A stretch of 64,000 bases of DNA from Thermomonospora catenispora. GTDB taxonomy: Bacteria > Actinomycetota > Actinomycetes > Streptosporangiales > Streptosporangiaceae. Location: the NCBI RefSeq assembly GCF_006363815.1, contig NZ_RRYT01000010.1:1-64000 (forward strand). The letters run 5' to 3'. Positions 1 to 7,766 of the stretch are shown here, one piece after another. The notes beneath the pieces were generated by a model, which worked only from the letters and a program-made list of their open reading frames with translations, had not been told where the DNA came from and did no database searches. Every line of letters begins with the position of its first letter. The first letter of the stretch is position 1. The translations under genes were made by a program, and so were the position numbers.

Positions 1-50
1 GGGCGTCGCGGCCGTGCGCATTCGGGGGTGTGCACGGCCGCGACGCCTTC
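1..50. terminator. Strong hairpin at window edge, terminator of an unseen gene
   Basis: A perfect 16-bp inverted repeat (positions 2-17 with 32-47, 14-nt loop) is followed on the plus strand by a pyrimidine-rich run (ttcttcccc). It probably ends transcription from a gene left of the window. The next 200 bases up to the GH3 start show no gene I can support. Confidence 0.6.
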
Positions 51-247
51 TTCCCCTCGCCGCCGGCCGCCGGGGTCGTCCCGGGGCGCCTCGGCCGCCG
101 GCGGACGGGCCGCGGGGTCCGGATGCGCGGCCGCCGGGGAGGGGGCGTCCGGGGTCGTCGATGCCCGAGCACCGCCTCCGGCGTGTTAGCGTCGCGAGGG
201 CGAGGACCGACCATTTCACGGCGACCGAGTTCGGGGGGACTGGTCTG

Positions 248-1885
248 GTGCGCTGTTCACGCACGTCGGTCGCGGCCGCGGCGGCGGTGCTGGCCCTGTC
301 GCCGGCGGCCTGCAACGGCGGTACCACGGGGAGCTCCATGTCGCAGCGGACGGAGGCGGCGCCCACCGCCACCCCGTCCGCCGAGCCGACCGTCTGGATC
401 AACGACCTCGTCAAGGGGATGACCCTGGAGCAGAAGGTCGGGCAGCTGTTCGTGCCCGCCTTCGCCGACCGGGCCGAGGCGGAGCGCATGATCAAGCGCT
501 ATCACGTCGGCGGGTTCATCTACTTCCCCGACAACGCCCGCGACCCGGTGCAGACCGCGCGGCTGTCGAACGCCCTGCAGCGGATGTCCAAGATCCCGCT
601 GCTGCTCGGCGTGGACGAGGAACAGGGCCTGGTCAGCCGGCTGCCGTACCTGACCGCGTTCCCCGGCAACATGGCGCTCGGCGCGACCGGGCAGCCGCAG
701 CTGGCCCGCGAGGCCGCTCGGGTCACCGGCACCGAGCTGCGCCTGCTCGGCATCAACCAGAACTACGCTCCGGTCGCCGACGTCAACGTCAACCCCGCCA
801 ACCCGGTGATCGGCGTCCGTTCCTTCGGCTCGGACCCGGGCCTGGTGTCCCAGATGCTCGCCGGGGCGGTCCAGGGCTATCAGGACGCCGGGGTGGCCGC
901 GACCGCCAAGCACTTCCCCGGTCACGGGGACACGAACGTCGACAGCCACACCGGACTGCCGGTGATCAAGCACACCCGCCGGCAGTGGGAGCGGCTGGAC
1001 GCGCCGCCGTTCCAGGCCGCCGTCCGGCAGGGCGTCGACGCGATCATGACCGCGCACATCGTCGTCCCGGGGCTGGACGACTCCGGCGACCCGGCCACCA
1101 TGTCCCACGCGGTGCTGACCGGGCTGTTGCGCCGGCACCTCGGCTACCGGGGCGTCATCGTCACCGACTCGCTGCAGATGGCGGGCGCGCGGCAGAAGTA
1201 CGGCGCGACGCGGACGGCGGTGCGGGCCGTGCAGGCCGGCGCCGACCAGCTGCTGATGCCGCCGGATGTGGCGAGCGCCCATGCGGCGGTGACGGCGGCG
1301 GTGCGCCGGGGCGCGATCTCCCGGCAGCGGCTGGAGGAGTCGGTCACCCGCATCCTGACCCTCAAGGCCCGGCGCGGCCTGTTCGGCGACGTGCAGGTCG
1401 ACCCGACGAGGGCCGCGCAGGTCGTCGGCTCGCGGGCGCACCGGGAGGTCGCCCGCCGGGTCGCCGAGGCGTCGATCACCCTGGTCCGCAACAAGGGCGG
1501 CGTGCTGCCGCTGCGGAGCGGGACGAAGGTCCACGTCACCGGGCCGCGCGCCCAGCGGCTGGCGGACGCGTTGCGCGAGCGGGGCGTGCGGGTCGTCGGA
1601 TCGGCGCAGGCCGCCGATGCGGTCGTGCTGACCGTGCAGGACGCCGGGGCGGCGACCGCCGCGCGGATCAGGGCGGTGCGCGGCCGTCCCGTGGTGGCGG
1701 TGGCGCTGGGGCGGCCCTATGACCTGGCGCACGCCGGCGCCGCCACCGCGGCGCTGGCCGCCTACTCCGCCGAGAACGTCTCGCTGCGGGCGCTGGCCGG
1801 GGTGCTGGCGGGACAGGTCAGGCCGGTCGGCCGGCTTCCGGTGCAGGTCAGCGGCCTGCGGTTCGGGCACGGGCTGACTTACTAG
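248..1885 (+). CDS. nagZ: Glycoside hydrolase family 3 lipoprotein, NagZ-type beta-N-acetylhexosaminidase
   Basis: It probably removes beta-linked GlcNAc from peptidoglycan fragments outside the membrane. The GH3 N-terminal barrel runs from about residue 45 to 390 of 545. It carries the NagZ signature KHFPGHGDTNVDSHTG, whose Asp-His loop supplies the acid/base in this subfamily, and the nucleophile Asp in VIVTDSLQMAGA. A smaller C-terminal alpha/beta domain follows. The start is placed at GTG 248 rather than far upstream because it yields a signal peptide ending at a weak lipobox (SPAAC), followed by a Ser/Thr/Pro-rich linker. A hairpin terminator lies just after the stop, and the convergent neighbours are a sugar kinase and murQ, which supports a wall-recycling role. 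Beta-glucosidase activity is less likely given the NagZ loop. Confidence 0.88.
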   Translation: MRCSRTSVAAAAAVLALSPAACNGGTTGSSMSQRTEAAPTATPSAEPTVWINDLVKGMTLEQKVGQLFVPAFADRAEAERMIKRYHVGGFIYFPDNARDPVQTARLSNALQRMSKIPLLLGVDEEQGLVSRLPYLTAFPGNMALGATGQPQLAREAARVTGTELRLLGINQNYAPVADVNVNPANPVIGVRSFGSDPGLVSQMLAGAVQGYQDAGVAATAKHFPGHGDTNVDSHTGLPVIKHTRRQWERLDAPPFQAAVRQGVDAIMTAHIVVPGLDDSGDPATMSHAVLTGLLRRHLGYRGVIVTDSLQMAGARQKYGATRTAVRAVQAGADQLLMPPDVASAHAAVTAAVRRGAISRQRLEESVTRILTLKARRGLFGDVQVDPTRAAQVVGSRAHREVARRVAEASITLVRNKGGVLPLRSGTKVHVTGPRAQRLADALRERGVRVVGSAQAADAVVLTVQDAGAATAARIRAVRGRPVVAVALGRPYDLAHAGAATAALAAYSAENVSLRALAGVLAGQVRPVGRLPVQVSGLRFGHGLTY

Positions 1886-1904
1886 CGGTTGCCTTCGTTG
1901 TCAG

Positions 1905-1934
1905 GGGCCCCTGCGCACGCATGCGCAGGGGCCC
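1905..1934. terminator. Bidirectional terminator between nagZ and the kinase
   Basis: Perfect 13-bp stem (1905-1917 with 1922-1934) and a 4-nt loop, lying between two convergent stop codons. The T-tract is short, so termination strength is uncertain. Confidence 0.7.
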
Positions 1935-2008
1935 GTTCGGATGGGTGGGATGTCGTCCGGCCGAGCGGCGGGCCGGGGATCGGCGCCGTGACCGCGGCGC
2001 CTCGCAGA

Positions 2009-3097
2009 TCAGTTGGACGGTCGCAGGCCCAGACGGCGCAGCGCCATCTCGGCGGCTCCGATCGCGCCGTCGCCCGCCATGCGCGGATCGGTGGAGAAGC
2101 GTTCGCGCAGACCGTCGCGTACCGCGTCGGCCACGGGGCCGTGGCCGAGGACCGAGCCGGCCATGACCACCGGCGAGTTCTGATCGGTGAGGGCGGGGCG
2201 GACCGCGTCCACGTCCCGCAGCAGCCACTGGGCCGCCTGATCGGTGATGCTGCGGGCCACGGGATCGCCCGCGGCGGCCGCGGCGCACACCACCGGGCCG
2301 AGCCGGCCCAGCGCCGCCGGAGGCCTGCCGTACACCTCCTTGATGATCGCCTGGGCCAGCGCGAGGTCGGCGGACGGGGAGCGTTTCGGCGGATCCAGGG
2401 TGGTGGTCGCGGTTCCGGGAGCGGCCGCCCCGGCGGAGACCATCGCCAGCGCCGGGGCGGGCGGTCTTCGGACCCGCGCCCCCCGGGGGGCGCCGTCGGC
2501 CATCAGGGTGGAGGCCAGCGGCCCGAGCAGCGCCCGGGGAACCGATTCGGCCAGCAGGGTGGGCGCACCGCGTCCGTCCAGCGCGGCCAGGGTCGCCTCG
2601 ACCGCCTGGCGGCCCAGCCAGACCGCCGAGCCCTGGTCGCCGACCAGCCATCCGTAGCCGTCGGCGCGCTGCACGATCGCGCCGTCGCTGATCACCGCGG
2701 CACCGGCGCCGGTGCCGGAGAACACCACGATGCCCTCCGAGGCGCTGGTGCCCGCCGCGAACGCCACCGCGATGTCGGTGACCACGGAGGGCGATCCGGA
2801 CAGTCCGACGGCGTGCCAGGCGCGTCGTGCCGCGGCCACGGCGGCGGGCCGCCCGGCCGAACCGGCTCCGGCGATGCCGAATACACCGCCCTGGACGAGG
2901 GAACGGTCCAAGTCGCCGAGTGCGGCGCTGAGGGCCGTGGTGAGCGCACCCGCGGTGTCGCCCCCGGAGTTGGGGTTGGCGCCCGGACCGGTTCCGGAAC
3001 CGGCCAGAGCGCCTCCGAGCGTCAGTACGGCCGCGCGGGTCTTCGTACCGCCCGCGTCGACGCCGATCACGTAAGGACCAGCCAAATGGGTCAACAC
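2009..3097 (-). CDS. BadF/BadG/BcrA-type ATPase, amino-sugar (GlcNAc/MurNAc) kinase
   Basis: It probably phosphorylates N-acetylglucosamine or MurNAc released from the wall, using ATP in the cytoplasm. The ASKHA fold is visible: the phosphate-1 loop YVIGVDAGGTKTRAAV near the N terminus, the phosphate-2 region VFSGTGAGAAV, and GWLVGDQGSAVWLGRQAV, typical of GlcNAc kinases of this family. Length 362 aa is normal. GTG 3097 is chosen because the kinase loop begins a few residues later. An upstream TTG/ATG extension would run across the divergent promoter and has no family resemblance. It is divergent from an RpiR regulator and murQ, which makes an aminosugar substrate likely. Which sugar is used cannot be read from sequence. 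Confidence 0.82.
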   Translation of the reverse strand: MLTHLAGPYVIGVDAGGTKTRAAVLTLGGALAGSGTGPGANPNSGGDTAGALTTALSAALGDLDRSLVQGGVFGIAGAGSAGRPAAVAAARRAWHAVGLSGSPSVVTDIAVAFAAGTSASEGIVVFSGTGAGAAVISDGAIVQRADGYGWLVGDQGSAVWLGRQAVEATLAALDGRGAPTLLAESVPRALLGPLASTLMADGAPRGARVRRPPAPALAMVSAGAAAPGTATTTLDPPKRSPSADLALAQAIIKEVYGRPPAALGRLGPVVCAAAAAGDPVARSITDQAAQWLLRDVDAVRPALTDQNSPVVMAGSVLGHGPVADAVRDGLRERFSTDPRMAGDGAIGAAEMALRRLGLRPSN

Positions 3098-3141
3098 ACG
3101 GCGACCGTAGACCTTGGTGACGTTGACGGGACATTGTGGAC

Positions 3142-3154
3142 GTAAGAAACTTAC
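3142..3154. promoter_or_regulatory. Perfect palindrome GTAAG-AAA-CTTAC, candidate MurR/RpiR operator
   Basis: A 5-bp perfect inverted repeat with a 3-bp centre stands out as AT-rich in high-GC DNA. It lies in the 61-bp space between the divergent kinase and RpiR genes, ending 4 nt before the proposed ATG of the regulator. A TTGACG box lies just upstream at 3123-3128. The position fits autoregulation and sugar-phosphate-responsive control. Binding is inferred. Confidence 0.5.
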
Positions 3155-3158
3155 TGAC

Positions 3159-4121
3159 ATGAGGAAAACCAATGGCCGAAACACGGGGGACCGGCGGGAC
3201 GTCACAGCCCCTCCGGCGGCCTCACATCCCCATCGGGAGGCACCGCTCAGCACCGTGGTCCGGGTGCGTTCGCTGCTGCCCTCGCTGCCGCCCGCCGAGC
3301 GCCGGGTCGCTCAGCGGGTCATCGACGATCCCGAAGGGGTCGCCAATTCCACCATCACCGAGCTCGCGCACCAGTGCGGCACCTCGGAGACGACGGTCAT
3401 CCGGTTCTGCCGGGCCATCGGCTTCTCCGGCTACCCGGAGCTGCGGCTGACCCTGGCCACCGAGGCCGGACGGGCGCAGAGCGCGGCCGGGGGACGGGTC
3501 ATCGGGAGCGACATCAGCCCCGACGACTCCCTGGAGCAGATCGTCGAGAAGGTCACCTTCGCCGACGCCCGCGCCGTCGAGGAGACCGCCGCCCAGCTCG
3601 ACATCAAGGTGCTGGAGCAGGTGGTCGACGCGGTCGTCGCCGCCTCCCGGGTCGACGTGTACGGGGTGGGCGCCAGCGCCTTCGTCGCCCTGGACTTCCA
3701 GCAGAAGCTGCACCGCATCGGCCGGCACTGCTCGGCCTGGTCGGACGCGCACATCATGCTGACCAGCGCCGCCGTGCTCAACCCGGGGGACGTGGCGGTG
3801 GGCATCTCGCACACCGGCTCCACCGTGGAGACCATCGACGCGCTCGGCGTGGCCAAGGGACGGGGGGTCACGACGGTGGCCGTCACCAACTTCCCCAAGT
3901 CGCCGATCGCCGAAGTCGCCGACCTGGTGCTGACCACGGCGGCCCGGGAGACCACGTTCCGGTCCGGCGCCACCGCCAGCCGGCTCGCCCAGCTCACCGT
4001 GATCGACTGCGTCTTCGTGGGGGTCGCCCAGCGGACCTACGGCACCACCCGCAAGGCGCTGGAGGCCACGTTCGAGGCGGTCCGCAGCCGGACCGTGCGG
4101 CCTGATCGGAGGCGCCGGTGA
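3159..4121 (+). CDS. MurR/RpiR-family transcriptional regulator (HTH + SIS domain)
   Basis: Probable repressor of the aminosugar/MurNAc-6-P genes. An N-terminal RpiR helix-turn-helix (ITELAHQCGTSETTVIRFCR) is followed by a SIS sugar-phosphate domain (VDVYGVGASAFVALDFQQKL, then GISHTGSTVETIDALG). ATG 3159 gives 320 aa. A GTG at 3255 behind GGGAGG (3235-3240) would give 288 aa, closer to the family mean, but the spacing is long. The first 32 residues are low-complexity and may not be translated. The stop overlaps the murQ start by 4 nt (GTGA), so the two are translationally coupled, and MurNAc-6-phosphate is a plausible effector by analogy with MurR. Confidence 0.85.
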   Translation: MRKTNGRNTGDRRDVTAPPAASHPHREAPLSTVVRVRSLLPSLPPAERRVAQRVIDDPEGVANSTITELAHQCGTSETTVIRFCRAIGFSGYPELRLTLATEAGRAQSAAGGRVIGSDISPDDSLEQIVEKVTFADARAVEETAAQLDIKVLEQVVDAVVAASRVDVYGVGASAFVALDFQQKLHRIGRHCSAWSDAHIMLTSAAVLNPGDVAVGISHTGSTVETIDALGVAKGRGVTTVAVTNFPKSPIAEVADLVLTTAARETTFRSGATASRLAQLTVIDCVFVGVAQRTYGTTRKALEATFEAVRSRTVRPDRRRR

Positions 4122-5014
4122 TCGACTGCGACGTGCCCACCGAAGGACGCAATCCGCGCACCGTCGACGTGGACGTGCTGCCCACCATCGAGGTGCTGCG
4201 CCTGATCAACGCCGAGGACACCCTGGTGCCCGCCGCGGTCGGCGCGGTGCTGCCGCAGATCGCGCAGCTGGTGGACTGGGCCGTGGAGGCGCTGCGGGCC
4301 GGGGGTCGGGTGCACTACTTCGGCGCGGGCACCTCCGGCCGGCTGGCGGTGATGGACGCCGCCGAGCTGCCGCCCACCTTCGGGCTGTGGGGCCGTTTCA
4401 TCGCCCACCACGCCGGCGGGGCCAGCGCGCTGGCGCAGGCCATCGAAGGGGTGGAGGACGACGCCGACCTGGGCGCGCGCGACGCCGCCGACGTGCGGTC
4501 GGGAGACATCGCCGTCGGCATCGCCGCCAGCGGCCGCACCCCCTACGTGGCGGGCGCGCTGCGCGCCGCCCAGCGGGTCGGTGCCCGGACCGCGCTGATC
4601 TCCGCCAATCCCGGCGCGCCGCTGGCCTCCGAGGTCGACCTGCACATCGGCCTGGCCACCGGACCGGAGGTGATCACCGGATCCACCCGGATGAAGGCCG
4701 GCACCGCCACCAAGATGGTGCTGAACGCCTTCTCCACCACCGTGATGATCAGGTTGGGCCGGACCTACTCCAACCTGATGGTCAGCGTCAACGCCCTCAA
4801 CGACAAGCTGCGGGCGCGCCTGGTGCGCATCCTCACCGAGGCCACCGGCATGGACGCGGCCGTCTGCGAGGCCGCCCTGTCGGAGGCCGGCGGCGACACC
4901 CGGGTCGCCCTGGTCTCGCTGCTCGGCGAGGTGCCCGCCTCCCGGGCCACCAGGGCCCTGCAGGAGTGCCACGGAGGAGTGCGCGAGGCGCTGGCCCTGC
5001 TCGGAGCGCGCTGA
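4118..5014 (+). CDS. murQ: N-acetylmuramic acid 6-phosphate etherase
   Basis: Cleaves the D-lactyl ether of MurNAc-6-phosphate to give GlcNAc-6-phosphate and D-lactate in cytoplasmic peptidoglycan recycling. The SIS fold carries family signatures: VHYFGAGTSGRLAVMDAAEL with PPTFG at residues 65-90, and ITGSTRMKAGTATKMVLNAF around 185-207. The Glu of DAAEL sits where the family has its catalytic acid. At 298 aa the length is typical. GTG 4118 overlaps the regulator's stop. Together with the GH3 glycosidase and the sugar kinase it makes a short recycling module. No AnmK or AmgK partner is visible in this window. Confidence 0.95.
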   Translation: MIDCDVPTEGRNPRTVDVDVLPTIEVLRLINAEDTLVPAAVGAVLPQIAQLVDWAVEALRAGGRVHYFGAGTSGRLAVMDAAELPPTFGLWGRFIAHHAGGASALAQAIEGVEDDADLGARDAADVRSGDIAVGIAASGRTPYVAGALRAAQRVGARTALISANPGAPLASEVDLHIGLATGPEVITGSTRMKAGTATKMVLNAFSTTVMIRLGRTYSNLMVSVNALNDKLRARLVRILTEATGMDAAVCEAALSEAGGDTRVALVSLLGEVPASRATRALQECHGGVREALALLGAR

Positions 5015-5115
5015 GGCGCCGGACGTCCCGGTCCGCCGCGCCCGGGCCGATCCGTCCCGGCGTCCGCGCGCCGCGGGCGGACCGGCCTCGGCGCCGAGCG
5101 GGCGCGGGCCCGGGG

Positions 5116-5146
5116 CACGGGAGGGCGCTCGGCGCCCCTTCCCGTG
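5116..5146. terminator. Hairpin between convergent murQ and acyl-CoA dehydrogenase
   Basis: Imperfect stem: cacggga pairs with tcccgtg, and gggcgc with gcgccc, separated by a small bulge. It is placed just before the stop of the minus-strand gene and can serve both directions. Confidence 0.55.
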
Positions 5147-5153
5147 TCCCGGG

Positions 5154-6362
5154 TCAGGCCGAGTACTTCTTGAGCTCCCGGCGGGCCACGGTGCGGATGT
5201 GGACCTCGTCGGGGCCGTCGAAGATGCGCATGGCGCGGACCCAGGCGTACATCTCCGCGAGGGGCGTGTCATCGCTGACGCCGGCGGCGCCGTGCACCTG
5301 GATGGCGTCATCGACGATCTTGGCGACGGTGCGCGGGACGACGGCCTTGATCGCGGCGATCTCGGTGCGGGCCTCCTTGGCGCCGTGCCTGTCGATCAGC
5401 CAGGCGGTCTTGAGGGTCAGCAGCCGGGCCTGCTCGATGGCCATCCGGGCCTCGGCGATCTGCTGGCGCACCACCCCCTGCCGGGCCAGCGGCTCGCCGA
5501 AGGCCACCCGGGAGAGTGCGCGCCGGCACATCAGCTCCAGCGCCCGCTCGGCGATGCCCAGGGCGCGCATGCAGTGGTGGATGCGGCCGGGGCCCAGCCG
5601 GGCCTGGGCGATGGCGAACCCGTCGCCCTCCGCGCCGATCAGGTTGGTCGCCGGGACGCGCACGTTCTCGAACCGCACCTCGGCGTGACCGGGCTGGTCG
5701 CGATAGCCGAACAGGTTCATGTCGCGGACCACGGTCACGCCGGGGGTGTCGCGGGGCACCAGCACCATGGACTGCTGGCGGTGGACGGGCCCGTCGGGGT
5801 CGGTCTTGCCCATGACGATGAAGACCTTGCAGCGCTCGTCCATGGCGCCGCTGATGAACCACTTGCGCCCGTTGACGACGTACTCCTCGCCCTCCCGGAC
5901 GATCGAGGTGGTGATGTTGGTCGCGTCGGAGGAGGCCACGTCCGGCTCGGTCATCGCGAACGCCGAGCGGATCTCGCCCTCGAGCAGCGGCTTGAGCCAG
6001 CGCTCCTTCTGCTCGGGGGTGCCGAACATGTGCAGCACCTCCATGTTCCCGGTGTCCGGGGCGGAGCAGTTGACCGCCTCCGGGGCCAGGTGGACCGAGC
6101 GTCCGGTGATCTCGGCGAGGGTGGCGTAGTCGATGTTCGACAGCCCGGAGACGTCCGGAAGGAACAGGTTCCACAGGCCGCGTTCGCGCGCCTCCGCCTT
6201 GAGCTCCTCGATGATCGCGGGGGTCCCGTTGGGGTTCCCGGCGGCGATGAACTCCGCGCGTTGCGCCGCATAGACGGGCTCGGCGGGATAGACGTGCTCG
6301 GTCATGAACTCCTGCAGCTTCTCGGAGTACTCCTGCGCCTTCGGGCTGAGTTCGAAGTCCAT
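5154..6362 (-). CDS. Acyl-CoA dehydrogenase family protein
   Basis: FAD-dependent alpha,beta-dehydrogenation of an acyl-CoA, or a related reaction. The N-terminal helical domain is followed by the flavin-binding motif FAMTEPDVASSDATNI, the HxCAMRALGIAERALEL region and the C-terminal helices ending IFDGPDEVHIRTVARREL. The 402-aa length is standard. ATG 6362 begins MDFELSPKAQEY, as is usual for this subfamily, and the longer frame upstream is not needed. The gene is divergent, by 61 bp, from a HAD-like gene, a pairing that recalls the HAD/acyl-CoA dehydrogenase fusion ACAD10. The substrate is unknown. Confidence 0.9.
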   Translation of the reverse strand: MDFELSPKAQEYSEKLQEFMTEHVYPAEPVYAAQRAEFIAAGNPNGTPAIIEELKAEARERGLWNLFLPDVSGLSNIDYATLAEITGRSVHLAPEAVNCSAPDTGNMEVLHMFGTPEQKERWLKPLLEGEIRSAFAMTEPDVASSDATNITTSIVREGEEYVVNGRKWFISGAMDERCKVFIVMGKTDPDGPVHRQQSMVLVPRDTPGVTVVRDMNLFGYRDQPGHAEVRFENVRVPATNLIGAEGDGFAIAQARLGPGRIHHCMRALGIAERALELMCRRALSRVAFGEPLARQGVVRQQIAEARMAIEQARLLTLKTAWLIDRHGAKEARTEIAAIKAVVPRTVAKIVDDAIQVHGAAGVSDDTPLAEMYAWVRAMRIFDGPDEVHIRTVARRELKKYSA

Positions 6363-6410
6363 AAGCGAAGTCTGACAGAGCGCCGTTCGGTCCGACCATG
6401 CGGGATCGCC

Positions 6411-6416
6411 TACCAT
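6411..6416 (+). promoter_or_regulatory. -10 box TACCAT for a leaderless HAD gene
   Basis: TACCAT ends 7 nt before GTG 6424 and no Shine-Dalgarno sequence is present, which fits transcription starting at or next to the start codon. No convincing -35 box is seen. Confidence 0.4.
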
Positions 6417-6423
6417 CGACGCC

Positions 6424-7077
6424 GTGAACGTCAAGGCCGTGATCACCGACTGGGGCGGCGTGCTGACCTCCCCGCTGAACGAGGCCATCGCGCACTGGAT
6501 CGCCGCCGAGTCCATCGACGAGGCGCGCTACAAGGCGGTCATGCGCCGGTGGGTGAAGCAGGCCTACGACGCCAGAGGAGGGATCCTCAACCCCATCCAC
6601 GGCCTGGAGGACGGCTCGCTGCCGGTCGCCGAGTTCGAACGCATGCTGGCCGCCGAGCTGCGCACCGTCGACGGACGCCCGGTCGAGGGCGAGGGGCTGA
6701 TCAGGCGGATGTTCGCCGCGTTCCGCCCGGTGGAACCGATGTACGCGGCGCTGCGCGCGGCCCGCTCCGCCGGCGCCCGCATCGCGCTGCTGTCCAACTC
6801 GTGGGGCAACGACTACCCGCGCGAGCTGTGGGACGGGCTGTTCGACGAGGTGGTCATCTCCTGCGAGGTCGGGATGCGCAAGCCCGACGAGCGCATCTTC
6901 CGGCACGCGGTGGAGCGGCTGGGGCTGACCCCTCCGGAGTGCGTGTTCATCGACGACATCGAGCACAACGTGCGGGCCGCCGAGGCGCTCGGAATGGTGG
7001 GAGTGCACCACGTGGACGTGAACGCCACCATCTCCCGGCTGGGAGAAGTCTTGGGGGTCCGTCTGGCAGACTGCTGA
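6424..7077 (+). CDS. HAD superfamily hydrolase (subfamily IA)
   Basis: Probable phosphatase or dehalogenase-like enzyme. Motif I is ITDWGGVLT: the nucleophile Asp is present, but Gly replaces the second Asp of the DxD pair, as in the ACAD10 N-terminal and epoxide-hydrolase-type HAD groups. Motif II is LLSNSWGN, motif III the Lys of GMRKPDERIF, and motif IV CVFIDDIEHNVRAAEAL. The protein is 217 aa with an inserted helical cap. GTG 6424 has a -10-like box 7 nt upstream and may be leaderless. The next gene starts 5 bp after the stop. Substrate unknown; the missing DxD Asp argues against ordinary phosphomonoesterase chemistry. Confidence 0.85.
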   Translation: MNVKAVITDWGGVLTSPLNEAIAHWIAAESIDEARYKAVMRRWVKQAYDARGGILNPIHGLEDGSLPVAEFERMLAAELRTVDGRPVEGEGLIRRMFAAFRPVEPMYAALRAARSAGARIALLSNSWGNDYPRELWDGLFDEVVISCEVGMRKPDERIFRHAVERLGLTPPECVFIDDIEHNVRAAEALGMVGVHHVDVNATISRLGEVLGVRLADC

Positions 7078-7082
7078 TCGTC

Positions 7083-7583
7083 ATGCGCGTCTATCTGCCG
7101 TCCACGCTTCCCCGGCTCGCCCGCGCCCTGGCGGCCGGCGAGATCGGCCCCGCTCCGCTGTCCGGCTATGCGGTGACCCCCGAGCTGCGCGAGTGGTACG
7201 CCGAGGGCGACACCGAGGAGCTGGAGTACGCGGCCATGACGGCGGCCGCCCGGGCCTCGCTCCGCCTGCTGGCCGCCGACCGGGCCGAGGACGCCGACGT
7301 CCCGCCGCGCCGGGTGGTGCTCGCGGTGGAGGTCCCCGAGCGGGCCGTGCAGCGCGACGCCTCCGCCGGGGAACGGGCGCTGGTCCAGGTCAACGCCCCC
7401 GTGCTGGTGCGCGACGTCGCCGCCGGGCACGTGGACGACGAGAAGGCCGCCGAAGACGTGCTGGCGGCGGTCGAGGCGCTTCCGGCCGCCGACGCCGGCG
7501 ACGAGGACGCCCGTTTCGTCGTCGACGGCGCCGAGGGGCACGAGCTGCTCTGGTACGCCACCCAGGAGCTGGCCGACCTGTAG
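7083..7583 (+). CDS. Conserved actinobacterial protein, DUF6912-like
   Basis: A 166-aa soluble protein beginning MRVYLPSTLPRLARALAAGE and containing SGYAVTPELREWYAEGDTEE. I recognise this as a family widespread in actinobacteria, probably the one catalogued as DUF6912, without a known function. It is acidic and alanine-rich, with no transmembrane segment, signal peptide or catalytic motif. It starts 5 bp after the HAD gene, so the two are probably co-transcribed. A conserved role in acyl or nucleotide metabolism cannot be read from the sequence. Confidence 0.85.
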   Translation: MRVYLPSTLPRLARALAAGEIGPAPLSGYAVTPELREWYAEGDTEELEYAAMTAAARASLRLLAADRAEDADVPPRRVVLAVEVPERAVQRDASAGERALVQVNAPVLVRDVAAGHVDDEKAAEDVLAAVEALPAADAGDEDARFVVDGAEGHELLWYATQELADL

Positions 7584-7704
7584 TCCCGCCGGCGATCCGG
7601 CGCTTCCCCGGCGTACGGGCGGATCCCGCCCGCGCCCGTCCCGCCGCGCCTCTCCCTCATCCGGACGATCCGGCATAGTCTGACGGCGGGCGTCGCGAAC
7701 AGAC

Positions 7705-7748
7705 CATACGGGTATGTTCCCGACGTGCCTCCGACAACGAGGTCGTGA
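7705..7748 (+). promoter_or_regulatory. pruA leader: operator-like repeat, -10 box and 7-codon uORF VPPTTRS
   Basis: CATAC-GG-GTATG (7705-7716) overlaps a -10-like TATGTT (7713-7718). Six bases later GTG 7725 opens an ORF reading V-P-P-T-T-R-S and stopping at TGA 7746-7748. The SD-containing pruA start follows 18 nt downstream. If the transcript is leaderless, a peptide with consecutive Pro codons is translated just before the proline-catabolic gene. This is inference from position and sequence only. Confidence 0.35.
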
Positions 7749-7766
7749 TCTTCCGGGAGCGAACGC

